DNA of 64,000 bases from Bacillus pumilus (GCA_001938995.1 MKZN01000009.1:1-64000); one strand, 5' to 3'. Shown: positions 49,820 through 61,344, counted from the stretch's first letter. Numbers and translations are program-made. The notes: generated by a model from the sequence alone, not told the origin.

Positions 49820-51019
49820 CTAAATTTGTTCATTTTTTAACCTCAACGCTAGGAAAGCCGACACAGTAAACAGACCAACGTTGATGAAAAAGACAACTCT
49901 TGCCCCAAAGAGATCGGTCATGGTACTCATAACGAGGATGGACATTCCGTATATAAAAGTAGACAGTGTATGTTGAGCCGATAGTATTTTAGGCAATTCG
50001 ATTTGACTCAGTGTATCTTGTACGTATGTACGAATAGAAATGCTGCGAAGTTGAAAGGCTGGGCCTAGTAAAAAAACAAAGAACAAACTGAGCCATGCTG
50101 ATTGATTCAACCCTAGGCAAAGAGTTAACACAGCCACGATCACCGAGCTGTAAAAGATATGATCAAATAGACGGTGTTCTACATGCTTAGCAAATCGAAG
50201 GACGAGTAGCCCGCCTAGAATGGTTCCGCCAAAATAGCTTGCGTTCACAAAGCCCCACCAAGTCTCAGGTTGATGTAACACTTCTGTGACATAGACTAAA
50301 ATAATAGCGCCAGTCCAAATACTCCGGCCACACATGGAAAGCATCTCTAACATCGTTAATGTTCGAATCACCGGTTTCTCATACATGAGTTTCCACCCTG
50401 AAAATACCCTTGAACCAAATGATTCTGATTGTTTCTCTTGTTGAACGGTTGCGCCAGTCTCCATAATAAAAAGCATGGAAATGAGTGATAAGCTGTATAA
50501 AACAAGTGTCACCAAAAGTAAAAATAGTGGTCCTAACATGCCGATAAATAGTCCTCCTAGCAACCAACCAAGTAAAAGAACGATTTGATCGGAAGTTAAG
50601 ATATAACTATTGGCTTTTAGTAAAAAGTGCTTTTCGACTAAACGCGGGATCATTGAGTTCCTCACAGGAATGGTGCCTCCATCTATCAACGAAAGGAGAC
50701 ATACAATGATAAAAAAGTATGGAATAGATACATGTGATAATTGTAGAATATAGATGAAAATTAAGCAGCCGAAGAAAGTAATTTGGAAAATTTGCAGATA
50801 GACAATGAGCCTTTTTAGCTTAAATTGATCCATAAAGAAAGGGATGAGTACTGCGCCAAGTGCTTGCCCGACAAACTGCGAGACAGCTACCATTGAAGCA
50901 ATAAGTGTTGAATTTGTTAATTGATATGTCAGAATCGTAAGAACAAGGACATATAGTGAATCCCCAAAATTAGCTAGGGTTTGACCTCCTAATAAAAAGT
51001 AAAATGATTTATTTTTCAT
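49820..51019 (-). CDS. MFS exporter, probable amicoumacin efflux
   Basis: About 399 residues with some 12 hydrophobic segments, of the MFS group that includes macrolide efflux and EntS-like exporters (LLGGQTLANFGDSLYVLVL at the N-terminus). It is the first gene on the cluster side of camS, same strand as amiA, 92 bp upstream. In prodrug systems an exporter moves the capped precursor to the membrane peptidase; this is the only transporter in the cluster. I choose the ATG at 51019 because GGAG lies 6 nt upstream; another in-frame ATG at 51031 has a weaker site. Confidence 0.8.
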   Translation of the reverse strand: MKNKSFYFLLGGQTLANFGDSLYVLVLTILTYQLTNSTLIASMVAVSQFVGQALGAVLIPFFMDQFKLKRLIVYLQIFQITFFGCLIFIYILQLSHVSIPYFFIIVCLLSLIDGGTIPVRNSMIPRLVEKHFLLKANSYILTSDQIVLLLGWLLGGLFIGMLGPLFLLLVTLVLYSLSLISMLFIMETGATVQQEKQSESFGSRVFSGWKLMYEKPVIRTLTMLEMLSMCGRSIWTGAIILVYVTEVLHQPETWWGFVNASYFGGTILGGLLVLRFAKHVEHRLFDHIFYSSVIVAVLTLCLGLNQSAWLSLFFVFLLGPAFQLRSISIRTYVQDTLSQIELPKILSAQHTLSTFIYGMSILVMSTMTDLFGARVVFFINVGLFTVSAFLALRLKNEQI

Positions 51020-51124
51020 GCTTTTCTCCATTTTCTCTTCATTACCACAAATAATAATACATTATTTTCTATACTTCTACCTTTTATAACAGGATTTTCA
51101 TAATTTGATACATATTGACTAATT

Positions 51125-51147
51125 TAAAAAACCGCCAAAAGGCGGTT
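51125..51147 (-). terminator. camS terminator, left boundary of the flanking operon
   Basis: Stem AACCGCC / GGCGGTT with four-base loop and T-run on the minus strand, directly after camS. It separates the pcrB-pcrA-ligA-camS operon from the exporter gene and marks the right edge of the ami insertion. Confidence 0.85.
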
Positions 51148-51152
51148 TCACA

Positions 51153-52340
51153 TTAGTCATATATATGAACTGTTGGTTCTTTATCTTCGGCATTTTTCGT
51201 GATAAGCGCTTCTTGCTGATCAGAAGAGGTAATGTTAATTTCTACATTTGTGCTCTTATAGTAATCCATCACTTCTCCCGTTAAATATTGGGTGAAGGCC
51301 ACTACTTCTGTTTTTCCGTAAAACTGCATCGGAATTTCAATTTTCATTTTTTGAAGGTTCCCATTTTTATAGAAGCCTTTCCCTACTACTCCAGTGTAAT
51401 TTGGGAAGTAATCTTCTACCTTCGTTTTAAAACGGTCAAATCGTTCAGAATCATCTTTGTAGCTGGATTTGGCATTATCTGAAGGGAAAAATACATTCTC
51501 CTCTTTGATCGTATCCCAATTGCCAATATCAGATGAGCCTGCTTTTACGTTCGTCTTGGCGATAAAGTTACCTGGGACAATGGATGACTTTGGCGCCTGT
51601 TTATAAAGGGCAATCATCACAGGTACTTTTTGCAATCCGTCCATTTGGCGAATTCGTTTGATCACTTGTGCCGCGATTTTTTCACCTTCTGCTAGAAGTT
51701 TTTTCGAATCTTTTGATGAATCAATCGTGACCTCTTGCTGCGGATCACCAATGTTTTCGCGATAGTAATAAACGGAGTTCAGTGCAAGACCAATAACGAC
51801 TCCGCCAAGCTGTAAACTATTTTTATCTTTACGAATCAAGTAATTATGTTCTAGCATCGAAGCTAAGTATATCGGACTATTTTCATTTTTCGACTTTGTC
51901 GATCCTGAACTTGGAAGAGCCGGGTTTAAGCCAAGGTTTTTAAAGCTTTCATCTTCTTTTTCTGCCTTTTTCAGATCACTACCTGTTTTTTCACGCGCCA
52001 ACCAGCTGAGAACGGTATCTTCATCTAGATGTTGTCCTTCTTGGAAAAGATAATCGTTTGTATTAAACGACTCTGTTGCCAGTCGCATGAGACCTGTTTC
52101 AAATTCATCAATATCAAGACGTGTGTTGAGACGCTCTGCAGTTAATCCTCTTGCAGCACCTTGTTTAAACGGAAGCACCATTTTGTAATAGGAGTCAGAG
52201 ATATTGTACATAGGGATGATCGCTGTTTCATTCGTCTCTTCCGTCTTTTGTGTGACCTCTTCTTCATCCTTTCCCCCAAAAGGTGCACACGCTGACAATA
52301 CCAGTGTGAGCATTGTCAGCAGCAATAACAACTTTTTCAA
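51153..52340 (-). CDS. camS: CamS family lipoprotein (YerH)
   Basis: 395-residue lipoprotein. Signal peptide [18 protein letters not shown] with lipobox LSAC (Cys near 18), followed by an acidic linker. Family named for the Staphylococcus aureus CamS sex-pheromone precursor; homologue of B. subtilis YerH. Function in Bacillus unknown. It follows ligA by 15 bp, the conserved order in Bacillus. Confidence 0.9.
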   Translation of the reverse strand: MKKLLLLLTMLTLVLSACAPFGGKDEEEVTQKTEETNETAIIPMYNISDSYYKMVLPFKQGAARGLTAERLNTRLDIDEFETGLMRLATESFNTNDYLFQEGQHLDEDTVLSWLAREKTGSDLKKAEKEDESFKNLGLNPALPSSGSTKSKNENSPIYLASMLEHNYLIRKDKNSLQLGGVVIGLALNSVYYYRENIGDPQQEVTIDSSKDSKKLLAEGEKIAAQVIKRIRQMDGLQKVPVMIALYKQAPKSSIVPGNFIAKTNVKAGSSDIGNWDTIKEENVFFPSDNAKSSYKDDSERFDRFKTKVEDYFPNYTGVVGKGFYKNGNLQKMKIEIPMQFYGKTEVVAFTQYLTGEVMDYYKSTNVEINITSSDQQEALITKNAEDKEPTVHIYD

Positions 52341-52355
52341 TAGAAAACACTCCTC

Positions 52356-54380
<2,025 letters not shown>

Positions 54381-54406
54381 TCATCCGTTTTGTGAATTCT
54401 ATCGTT

Positions 54407-56629
54407 TTATTGCTTCTCGATTGGCGCAAATGCTGCGAGAAGTCGCTTAATACCTGTCGGGCTTGGGAACGCAATATCTAACTCTGTGCTATCTCCGCTT
54501 CCTTTCACACTGACAACCGTGCCAACGCCCCATTTTTTATGGGCTGCTTTATCGCCCACAGCCCAGCCAATACTTCCGGCACCCGTGTTTTGAATGGTTT
54601 GGGTTTGCGGACGTGAGACAGGCCCTCGTCTTTGTGGTCTCTCTCTTGTTTGGGCAAAGGGTGTTTTCGTTTCTTTTTTCTCATTTAGGTTCTCCAATAA
54701 ATCGGCTGGTATTTCCCTTATAAATCTTGATTCAAGGTTCATGTTCGTCCTGCCGAATAGTGTTCTCATTTTGGCACTTGATAAATAAAGCTCTTCTTCT
54801 GCCCGAGTGATGCCTACATAGGCAAGGCGACGTTCTTCTTCCATCTCTGCATCTTCCATTAAAGAACGGCTATGCGGGAAGACACCTTCCTCCATCCCCA
54901 TTAAGAAGACAACGGGAAATTCTAGACCTTTCGCTGCGTGCAAGGTCATCAAGATGACAGCATCCTGATTTTCTTCCTCATTTTCGTCTAACTTATCAAT
55001 GTCTGCGACTAATGCGAGATCTGTCAGGAAGGTCACAAGAGATTTATCCTCATTTTGTTCTTCAAAGTTCTTTGTGACAGATAGAAACTCGTCAATATTT
55101 TCTAAACGGCTTTGGGCTTCAATCGTTTTTTCAACCTTGAGCGCTTCGCGATAGCCTGTTTTCTCTAGAATCTCTTCTGTTAGTTCTGTGACAGAAAAAT
55201 CATCCTGCATATTTGTCAATTGATCTATGAGCTGTTTGAATTCATCAAGCGCATTGGCTGCCCTTGCACTCAGTCCAATGAAGTCCACTTGACCGAGCGC
55301 TTCAAACATGGATAGGTCATTCATCTCTGCATATGCAGCAATTTTCTCAACAGATGTGGCACCAATTCCGCGCTTTGGCACGTTGACGATTCGTGCGAAA
55401 CTAATATCGTCATCTGGGTTTGCCACAAGTCGTAAGTACGCCAAAATGTCTTTGATCTCTTTTCTGTCATAGAATTTGGTACCGCCGACAATGTTGTATT
55501 GAATGTTCGCCTTCAATAATGTTTCCTCAATGACACGAGACTGGGCATTGGTTCGATAAAGGATCGCAAAGTCGGATAGTTTACGCTTTCCGCTTTGATA
55601 TAGCTGATGGATCTTCCCAGCAACAAATTGACCTTCACCGAATTCATTATCTGCTCGGTAATAAGCAATTTTCGCCCCTTCATCATTTTCAGTCCAAAGG
55701 TTCTTAGGTTTACGGTTCGCATTGTTTTGTATGACTGTATTCGCTGCATGTAATATGCGTTTAGTCGATCTGTAATTTTGCTCTAGCAGAATGACTTCAC
55801 TGGACGGGTAGTCTTTTTCAAAGGAGAGAATGTTTGTAATATCCGCCCCGCGCCACTTATAAATTGACTGATCTGAATCCCCGACGACACAAATATTTTG
55901 AAAACGCTGAGCTAGCAGCTTCACAAGCATATACTGCGCTCTGTTTGTATCCTGATACTCATCGACATGAATATATTGGAATTTACGCTGGTAATGCTCT
56001 AATACTTCAGGGATGCGCTCAAAGAGTCTAATTGTCATCATAATCAAGTCATCAAAATCAAGTGATTGGTTTTTAAGTAATCGTTTTTGATAATCTGTAT
56101 AAACGTCGCTCACCACTTGATCATAAAAATCACCAGCAGTTTTTGCATATTCCTCTGCATCAATGAGTTCGTTCTTTGCACTGCTGATCGAACCTAAAAT
56201 ACTGCGTGGGTCGAACTTTTTAGGGTCGATATTTCGTTCTTTTAAAATATTCTTAATCACTGAAAGCTGATCAGATGTGTCTAATATGGAGAAATTGCGA
56301 TTCACACCAATTCGGTCAATATCCCGTCTTAAAATTCGGACACACATGCTGTGAAACGTGGAGATCCAAATGTCATCTGCACCAGGCCCTAAAATGGCTT
56401 GTACACGTTCACGCATTTCACGCGCCGCTTTATTCGTAAACGTAATCGCTAATATGTTCCACGGAGCGACATGCTTTTCTGCCATTAAATATGCAATTCG
56501 ATGTGTGAGCACCCGTGTTTTCCCACTACCTGCTCCTGCCATCAGTAATAGCGGACCGTCAGTTGCTTTGACCGCTTCTTTCTGCGCATCATTCAGTCCT
56601 TCTAATAGATGATTCGATAATTCATTCAT
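54407..56629 (-). CDS. pcrA: ATP-dependent DNA helicase PcrA
   Basis: UvrD/Rep-like SF1 helicase, 740 residues from the chosen start. Walker [16 protein letters not shown] (motif II), [13 protein letters not shown] (motif III), QNYRS (motif IV), [15 protein letters not shown] (motif V) and [12 protein letters not shown] (motif VI) are intact, with the Tudor-like C-terminal domain ([15 protein letters not shown]). An upstream in-frame TTG at 56644 exists, but the ATG at 56629 gives the usual start and has GGCGGTG before it. Confidence 0.97.
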   Translation of the reverse strand: MNELSNHLLEGLNDAQKEAVKATDGPLLLMAGAGSGKTRVLTHRIAYLMAEKHVAPWNILAITFTNKAAREMRERVQAILGPGADDIWISTFHSMCVRILRRDIDRIGVNRNFSILDTSDQLSVIKNILKERNIDPKKFDPRSILGSISSAKNELIDAEEYAKTAGDFYDQVVSDVYTDYQKRLLKNQSLDFDDLIMMTIRLFERIPEVLEHYQRKFQYIHVDEYQDTNRAQYMLVKLLAQRFQNICVVGDSDQSIYKWRGADITNILSFEKDYPSSEVILLEQNYRSTKRILHAANTVIQNNANRKPKNLWTENDEGAKIAYYRADNEFGEGQFVAGKIHQLYQSGKRKLSDFAILYRTNAQSRVIEETLLKANIQYNIVGGTKFYDRKEIKDILAYLRLVANPDDDISFARIVNVPKRGIGATSVEKIAAYAEMNDLSMFEALGQVDFIGLSARAANALDEFKQLIDQLTNMQDDFSVTELTEEILEKTGYREALKVEKTIEAQSRLENIDEFLSVTKNFEEQNEDKSLVTFLTDLALVADIDKLDENEEENQDAVILMTLHAAKGLEFPVVFLMGMEEGVFPHSRSLMEDAEMEEERRLAYVGITRAEEELYLSSAKMRTLFGRTNMNLESRFIREIPADLLENLNEKKETKTPFAQTRERPQRRGPVSRPQTQTIQNTGAGSIGWAVGDKAAHKKWGVGTVVSVKGSGDSTELDIAFPSPTGIKRLLAAFAPIEKQ

Positions 56630-56686
56630 TCCATTCACCGCCAATTCGAACTTATGTTCTATTTTAACCCGTTTCGTCTCGTTTGA

Positions 56687-57379
56687 CTACGATGACTTTT
56701 TGACGGCATCGACCGTCTTTAACGCTTCTTTGAAATTTTCATAAATGACGTTCCCTACAACGATCACGTCCGCATGCTGTGCAAAGTCTGTTGCTTGCTG
56801 AGCGTTCTTGATCCCGCCTCCATAAAATAGAACCGTGTTCTCAAGCACCGCTTTTGTTTCTTCAACGAGCTTGATGTCTCCAAGCGTTCCACTGTATTCT
56901 AGATAAAAAACAGGGAGTTTCATCAAATGCTCTGCTACTCTTGCATAGGCCCGTACATCTTCTATATCCAAAGCCGTATTTGCACCTGTAAGCTTTGCTG
57001 CTTTACAATCTTCATTTAAGATCACATAGCCTTCCGGCACAATCTCTTCCATTGACATCAAATCACCATATTCCTTCATCGCATCCTTGTGAAGCCCCAC
57101 AATCCAATCTGGATGGGTGCTATTTAACACAGTTGGGATGAAATACAGATCGAAGCCCGGCACAATCATCTCATATGTCGAGATTTCAAGCACACACGGC
57201 ACAAGAAAACGACGTACTTTCGACATGAGGTGCAAAACGTTGTCCTCCGTCACATTGTCACTGCCGCCAATCAAAATAGCATCCGTACCAGATTCACAAA
57301 TCGCTTCAAGTTGTTCATCGGTGATTTCTTTATTTGGATCGAGTTTAAAGACATGCTTCCACTCGGTAACATCATACAT
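56687..57379 (-). CDS. pcrB: Heptaprenylglyceryl phosphate synthase
   Basis: 230-residue TIM-barrel prenyltransferase that couples heptaprenyl diphosphate to sn-glycerol-1-phosphate. KLDPNKE near residue 13, [19 protein letters not shown] and LFYGGGIKN are the phosphate- and substrate-binding blocks. GGAGGAAG precedes the ATG. First gene of the pcrB-pcrA-ligA-camS operon; yerD, its upstream neighbour in B. subtilis, is absent here. Confidence 0.95.
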   Translation of the reverse strand: MYDVTEWKHVFKLDPNKEITDEQLEAICESGTDAILIGGSDNVTEDNVLHLMSKVRRFLVPCVLEISTYEMIVPGFDLYFIPTVLNSTHPDWIVGLHKDAMKEYGDLMSMEEIVPEGYVILNEDCKAAKLTGANTALDIEDVRAYARVAEHLMKLPVFYLEYSGTLGDIKLVEETKAVLENTVLFYGGGIKNAQQATDFAQHADVIVVGNVIYENFKEALKTVDAVKKSS

Positions 57380-57524
57380 GAAAAACTTCCTCCATTCGAT
57401 TCATTCCATTTAAACATTATAGCAAATTCAATGACTGCAAAAAATGGGTATCCTCCTTTAGCTAAAAAATACGTGATGGTTATAGAACAAAAGTAGAAAG
57501 AAGACTGATTTGAGGTAATGATAC

Positions 57525-57567
57525 AATTAAAAAAGCTTGCAAATTTTGTCTGCAAGCTTTTTTAATT
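57525..57567. terminator. Perfect bidirectional terminator downstream of the toxin island
   Basis: 17-bp perfect stem AATTAAAAAAGCTTGCA / TGCAAGCTTTTTTAATT with 9-nt loop, 9 bp after the putative immunity gene. It isolates the island from pcrB. The rest of 57380-57524 contains no feature I can support besides the pcrB RBS. Confidence 0.9.
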
Positions 57568-57576
57568 ATATAATTT

Positions 57577-58137
57577 TTAAATATCAGACTCGATACACCA
57601 AACGATACCATCTTTGATTAGATACTCTTTTTCATTTAATCCATCTTTTCTAATCTCGACTACATTCGATAGCATTATGTCTTTTTCAGAACTTGATAGC
57701 GTATCTAGTTCTTCCTCTAACCACACAGAATAAGTATAGTATGGAGTGAAATTTCTATTTTGATTAAGCAACCATAAAGGCTCTACAATATCTCCATCAC
57801 ATCTTTTAATCCTAGATTTATATTCACTCACTAGATCTCCATTAATAATCATGATCTGTGAATCAAAAATATTATCTTCATGAATATGCAACCTTAAATG
57901 ACAATTAGTCAGTTTAGTTTTAGTAGCACATTCCTTCCATGAATCATATATTTTCAATAAAGATAAAGTGAACTCTTTTTTATACCACTCTGGGATTTTT
58001 TCAATATCATGAAAATTAAAGGTCTTCATATAGTCCGCGCCGTAATCTTTTAAAATGTTTAAATCAAACATTTCATTTTCTTTCACTAAATTTTTTAACC
58101 TTTTAACCCTTCTTTTCCAACCTCTCACTTTTTTCAA
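57577..58137 (-). CDS. Putative immunity protein for the adjacent RNase toxin
   Basis: About 186 residues, no family recognised with confidence; soluble, no signal peptide, basic N-terminus KKVRGWKRRVKRLKN, then a mixed alpha/beta acidic body. It directly follows the toxin gene on the same strand and ends the operon, the usual place of an immunity gene. It is about twice the length of colicin E3 immunity and has no resemblance I can see to it. Two starts are possible: a GTG at 58146 and a TTG at 58137; GGAG lies 7 nt before the TTG, so I prefer that. Confidence 0.6.
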   Translation of the reverse strand: MKKVRGWKRRVKRLKNLVKENEMFDLNILKDYGADYMKTFNFHDIEKIPEWYKKEFTLSLLKIYDSWKECATKTKLTNCHLRLHIHEDNIFDSQIMIINGDLVSEYKSRIKRCDGDIVEPLWLLNQNRNFTPYYTYSVWLEEELDTLSSSEKDIMLSNVVEIRKDGLNEKEYLIKDGIVWCIESDI

Positions 58138-58161
58138 AGCGATCACTCCATTAATTCAGTT

Positions 58162-58908
58162 TTAAATATCAATAGTTCTCCCTTTTACAGGCCCTTTATA
58201 CATTTCACCTGTTAAAGGATCCATACTACCTAAATGCTTACCTTTATGATCATAAACTTCAATATCATTGTGTGTATTATCCCATTCATAATATTTTTTA
58301 TTTTTCCCACTACCTTTAGTTTTAGTCTTTCCTTTATGATTTTTAAAGCTCTTCCAAACGGGACTTTCAGATTTCGGGATTTTTTTCGCTATTTCTTTTA
58401 AAGTGTTCTTTCCAAAGTGTTTTATTGCCGCTTGAACTCCCTGTCTTGCGATGAAGGCAACTACTACGGGCACAAGAGGTAACACAGACGCTTGCAACTC
58501 AGTAGAATCATATTTATATACTTCTCCTGTTTTTACATCAGTAAAATTAGCAATAAATATATCATTTTTCTCATCAAATGCAATTAAATCCACATTAAAA
58601 TTAACAGTTTGTCTATCATTATCATGATCTATTATACCATTCACTGTAATATTTTCGTTTTCTGGATTTAGTGTAGTCTCTGTTTTTATATAATAGTCTT
58701 CTGTGTTTAATTCATTTAATGCTACTATTTCATTGTTCCCATTCTCACTAACAAATTCTTTTAGACCTTCTGTTGATTTGTCTGATAAATTAGTCTCGAC
58801 TTCATTAATTTGATCTACAACATTTACATTTTGTTTCGCATCAGCTATGTTAGGTAATACACTAAAAATCATTACCAGTATCATTGATTTAATTATCATT
58901 CTCTTCAA
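58162..58908 (-). CDS. Secreted toxin with C-terminal colicin-E3-like 16S rRNase domain
   Basis: 248 residues: Sec signal peptide (hydrophobic to about 20, ADA site near 24), an unassigned N-terminal region to about 145 (possibly SAR2788-like), a hydrophobic stretch around 147-160, and a basic C-terminal domain from about 185. The end matches the colicin E3 cytotoxic domain: YYEWDNTHNDIEVY, KHLGSMDP and KGPVKGR. Catalytic equivalents Asp210, His213, Glu217 and Arg244 are all present at colicin-like spacing. The start is a TTG at 58908 with AAGGAGAG upstream, overlapping the protease stop (TTGA). Such RNases cleave 16S rRNA in the decoding site; here target and delivery are inferred. Confidence 0.8.
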   Translation of the reverse strand: MKRMIIKSMILVMIFSVLPNIADAKQNVNVVDQINEVETNLSDKSTEGLKEFVSENGNNEIVALNELNTEDYYIKTETTLNPENENITVNGIIDHDNDRQTVNFNVDLIAFDEKNDIFIANFTDVKTGEVYKYDSTELQASVLPLVPVVVAFIARQGVQAAIKHFGKNTLKEIAKKIPKSESPVWKSFKNHKGKTKTKGSGKNKKYYEWDNTHNDIEVYDHKGKHLGSMDPLTGEMYKGPVKGRTIDI

Positions 58909-59822
58909 TTTACATCTCTCCTTGAATCTTGAATTAATCCATAACCATATTTATTTCTTTCCCCTAAGTTAACAGCACTTTTTTTAAATTCTAAATAGAT
59001 ATCATTCACATTTTTAGGTTTATCGTCGGACATGTAGTCAGCAATTAAACCGGTCACATAGGCTGTTGCAAAGGATGTCCCATAAAATGTTGAATAATCA
59101 CCATTGGCATCTGTTGATATAATTTTTTCTCCAGGAGCTGAAAAATCAATTTTCCCTTTTGCAGACATACTGCTTCTTTTCAAATTTTCATCAACAGATG
59201 TGACAGAAATCACCCCATCGTATTTTGCCGGGTAGGTCACGCTTAAACCTAATGTGTTACCAGCTGCAGCAACCACTACAATGTTTGATTCAATAGCTTC
59301 TTTAATTGCTTTCTCTATTTCCGGAAGATTTGACTCAATTCCAAAACTTATATTGATAATGTCTACTTTTTGTTCAATACTCCACTTTAAACCTTCCAAT
59401 AAATCTTCACTTTTACCTTTTCCATGTTTATTTAAAACTTTCACATCAATTAACTCAGCATTTTGGGTTACTCCTATATGTTTATAATTGTTATTTCCAG
59501 TAATGATACCTGCAACAGGTGTTCCATGGTTAAAATCATCTTTGATAGGTGATTCGGTATCAATAGTATTATAGGATTTCGAAACCTTGCCTTTTAAATC
59601 TTTGTGTTTATTATTAATACCACTATCTAATACCGCTATCTTTATTTTCTTTTTCGCAGATTCATTTTCAACATTTTTATTAATAGCTTTTAGACTCCAT
59701 GGAAGAACTTCTTCATCAATAAAATCTCTTTTTTCATTACTAAGATTTCCAAATGAATTCAAAAGAAATATGGTAGTTATTATTAAAAAAAGCAAAAAAA
59801 AATTTTTTTTAATATCAATCAC
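58905..59822 (-). CDS. Subtilisin-like serine protease, first gene of the toxin operon
   Basis: About 305 residues, S8 family. N-terminal hydrophobic segment (about 8-25) as signal or anchor; catalytic Asp in AVLDSG (near 65), His in NHGTPVAG (near 99), Asn in AAAGN, Ser in YGTSFATAYVTG (near 246). No sizeable propeptide. It may process the coupled toxin during or after export. Start uncertain: the GTG at 59822 begins only one or two bases after a GGAG, too close for a normal site, and no better ATG, GTG or TTG lies nearby in frame. Confidence 0.82.
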   Translation of the reverse strand: MIDIKKNFFLLFLIITTIFLLNSFGNLSNEKRDFIDEEVLPWSLKAINKNVENESAKKKIKIAVLDSGINNKHKDLKGKVSKSYNTIDTESPIKDDFNHGTPVAGIITGNNNYKHIGVTQNAELIDVKVLNKHGKGKSEDLLEGLKWSIEQKVDIINISFGIESNLPEIEKAIKEAIESNIVVVAAAGNTLGLSVTYPAKYDGVISVTSVDENLKRSSMSAKGKIDFSAPGEKIISTDANGDYSTFYGTSFATAYVTGLIADYMSDDKPKNVNDIYLEFKKSAVNLGERNKYGYGLIQDSRRDVN

Positions 59823-59854
59823 TCTCCTTTAAATAGAAATTAAACCCATAGGAA

Positions 59855-59883
59855 ATTCTACCTTAAATAGTAATAAAAATCAA
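59855..59883 (-). promoter_or_regulatory. Candidate sigma-A promoter of the protease-toxin-immunity operon
   Basis: Minus strand: TTGATT, 17-bp spacer, TAGAAT, about 33 bp before the protease start. Both hexamers are close to consensus. Confidence 0.6.
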
Positions 59884-60165
59884 TATTATAGATCATATTA
59901 TAAATAATTTGATTTATAGTAATTTTAGATAAGTAGAAAATGTGATAAAAAATAATGCTAACTTATAATTAGATTCTATCAAGAAAAATTTATTTGATTT
60001 TATCTTCAGAAGTAACCCAGAATACAGAATAAATCAGTTTATTAATATAAATTTTCTATCTATCCTTATTAAGTAATCCAATTGCATTGAATATAATTTA
60101 CTTATATTCTAGTTATTACTAAAATAACAAGGAAGAGCGTCTTAATTGTTGATGCAGGTGACCTA
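59884..60165. other. A+T-rich divergent intergenic region
   Basis: Gene-free stretch between the toxin operon and the next plus-strand gene, rich in A and T. Besides the promoters annotated at its two ends I see no repeat, RNA or operator I can support. Confidence 0.6.
60082..60110 (+). promoter_or_regulatory. Candidate promoter for the 115-aa gene
   Basis: TTGCAT, 17-bp spacer, TATTCT, about 55 bp before the ATG at 60166. Confidence 0.4.
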
Positions 60166-60513
60166 ATGAAAAGAACCATTACATATGAGAAAAAAATAGA
60201 TATTGGATATATCTTTGTCATTCCGGGTTTAAAACAGTTGAAGATAAACGAAACGATTGAGTTAGATACCAATGAATGTATCAACGTAGACATCGATCAT
60301 GATTATAGAATCGTTGGCTTGGAGCTATTTGCAGAAGAAGCAGATGTCCTTCGTCACACTCCCGTTCAAGATGATATGTATTCCTTGCGCTTTACAGATC
60401 AAAACATTCTATCAACCTATCATTTTTTAGGAGTCGATTTCCACTTTTCAAAGCCAGATCACGAAGGTTTTATCGGATTTGATATTGTCGATCAATTGAA
60501 ATATATTGTTTGA
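60166..60513 (+). CDS. Small conserved protein, possibly DUF2283-like
   Basis: 115 residues, no signal peptide or membrane segment. The block IELDTNECINVDIDHDYRIVGLELF (positions about 31-55; a strand-rich pattern with IVGLE) resembles DUF2283-type proteins. AGGTGA lies just before the ATG. It is monocistronic, ended by a shared bidirectional terminator. Function unknown. Confidence 0.65.
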   Translation: MKRTITYEKKIDIGYIFVIPGLKQLKINETIELDTNECINVDIDHDYRIVGLELFAEEADVLRHTPVQDDMYSLRFTDQNILSTYHFLGVDFHFSKPDHEGFIGFDIVDQLKYIV

Positions 60514-60517
60514 CAAG

Positions 60518-60553
60518 AAAAAAACCGTTTTGAACAAGTCAAAACGGTTTTTG
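60518..60553. terminator. Bidirectional terminator
   Basis: 12-bp stem AAACCGTTTTGA / TCAAAACGGTTT, loop ACAAG, A-run before and T-run after; it serves the 115-aa gene (plus) and the 77-aa gene (minus). Confidence 0.9.
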
Positions 60554-60556
60554 AGT

Positions 60557-60790
60557 TTATTGTCTCACTTCGTTAAAATAATGGACTGAGGTCATTGCCC
60601 CTTCATCGACCATTTTGTTATCTTGAATATCCATCGGATCAGGGTGACCGGCTTTTTCGGACACTTTTGGTTCTGATTTGAACATGCTTGCCCACTTTTT
60701 AAGATGCTGTTTATTTTTGACGGCTAATAACACCGCACCTCCAACACCAATTCCTGCCAGTACATACGCATTTCTTGGACGTTTATTCAT
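60557..60790 (-). CDS. Small single-pass membrane protein of unknown function
   Basis: 77 residues: basic start MNKRPRN, one hydrophobic helix (about 8-23, glycine rich), then a polar tail ending YFNEVRQ. GGGAGGG lies 7 nt before the ATG. Monocistronic. No family recognised. Confidence 0.7.
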   Translation of the reverse strand: MNKRPRNAYVLAGIGVGGAVLLAVKNKQHLKKWASMFKSEPKVSEKAGHPDPMDIQDNKMVDEGAMTSVHYFNEVRQ

Positions 60791-60913
60791 ACATGTTCCC
60801 TCCCCATTAATTCTTATTTTTATGTTACCCCACCTTTTCGTTTATAAACACGGCATGGCAGATGGATGTTCAAAAATGTATAAAGCATGAACAGAAAAGA
60901 GGAGAAATAGTTT

Positions 60914-61341
60914 GCGTAAAAAGAAGTTCGAGGGATGAAATGATAGACGAATAGAAGCAATGACGCTGAAGCTCCCGGAAGAATTCCATCATGGGTATTG
61001 GCACTTATCTCTACCAGTTGCACAAGTTATTTATTCGCACAATACACACAAAAAAATCAAACGACTATGTATTCAAGCACTTTTGGATAGTGCCAAACAT
61101 CTCATTGATTTAAAGCCAAATGACGAAGAACATTATCGTGTCTTAGTTTTGGTAGATCTTCCTGGATTATGGTATTCACAAATCATTGTTTTTAAAGGGG
61201 TTCCTATTTTAAAGATTTCTTTGGTCGTTATCTATGATCTATGCCTCAAGGTATGCAAACATTAGGCTTCAAACAAATCATCATGAGGAATATGGCATTC
61301 AAGAAGAAAATGAATTGTGGTTTATTGGAGAGATAAAGTAA
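60914..61341 (+). pseudogene. DUF3916-like gene broken by several frameshifts
   Basis: Pieces of one family appear in successive frames. From a TTG at 60914 (AGGAG upstream) LRKKKFEGMK is read; the frame is lost and LPEEFHHGYWHLSLPVAQ to LPGLWYSQIIVFKG follows from about 60960 to 61198; SYFKDFFGR continues in the next frame; and EEYGIQEENELWFIGEIK ends at 61341 in another. From memory DUF3916 proteins have this order (FxHxYWHxxLPV, LWxSQIIVF, YFxxFF, LWFIGE). At least three lesions make a functional product unlikely. The N-terminal basic motif resembles that of the putative immunity protein at 57577. Confidence 0.65.
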
Positions 61342-61344
61342 AAA

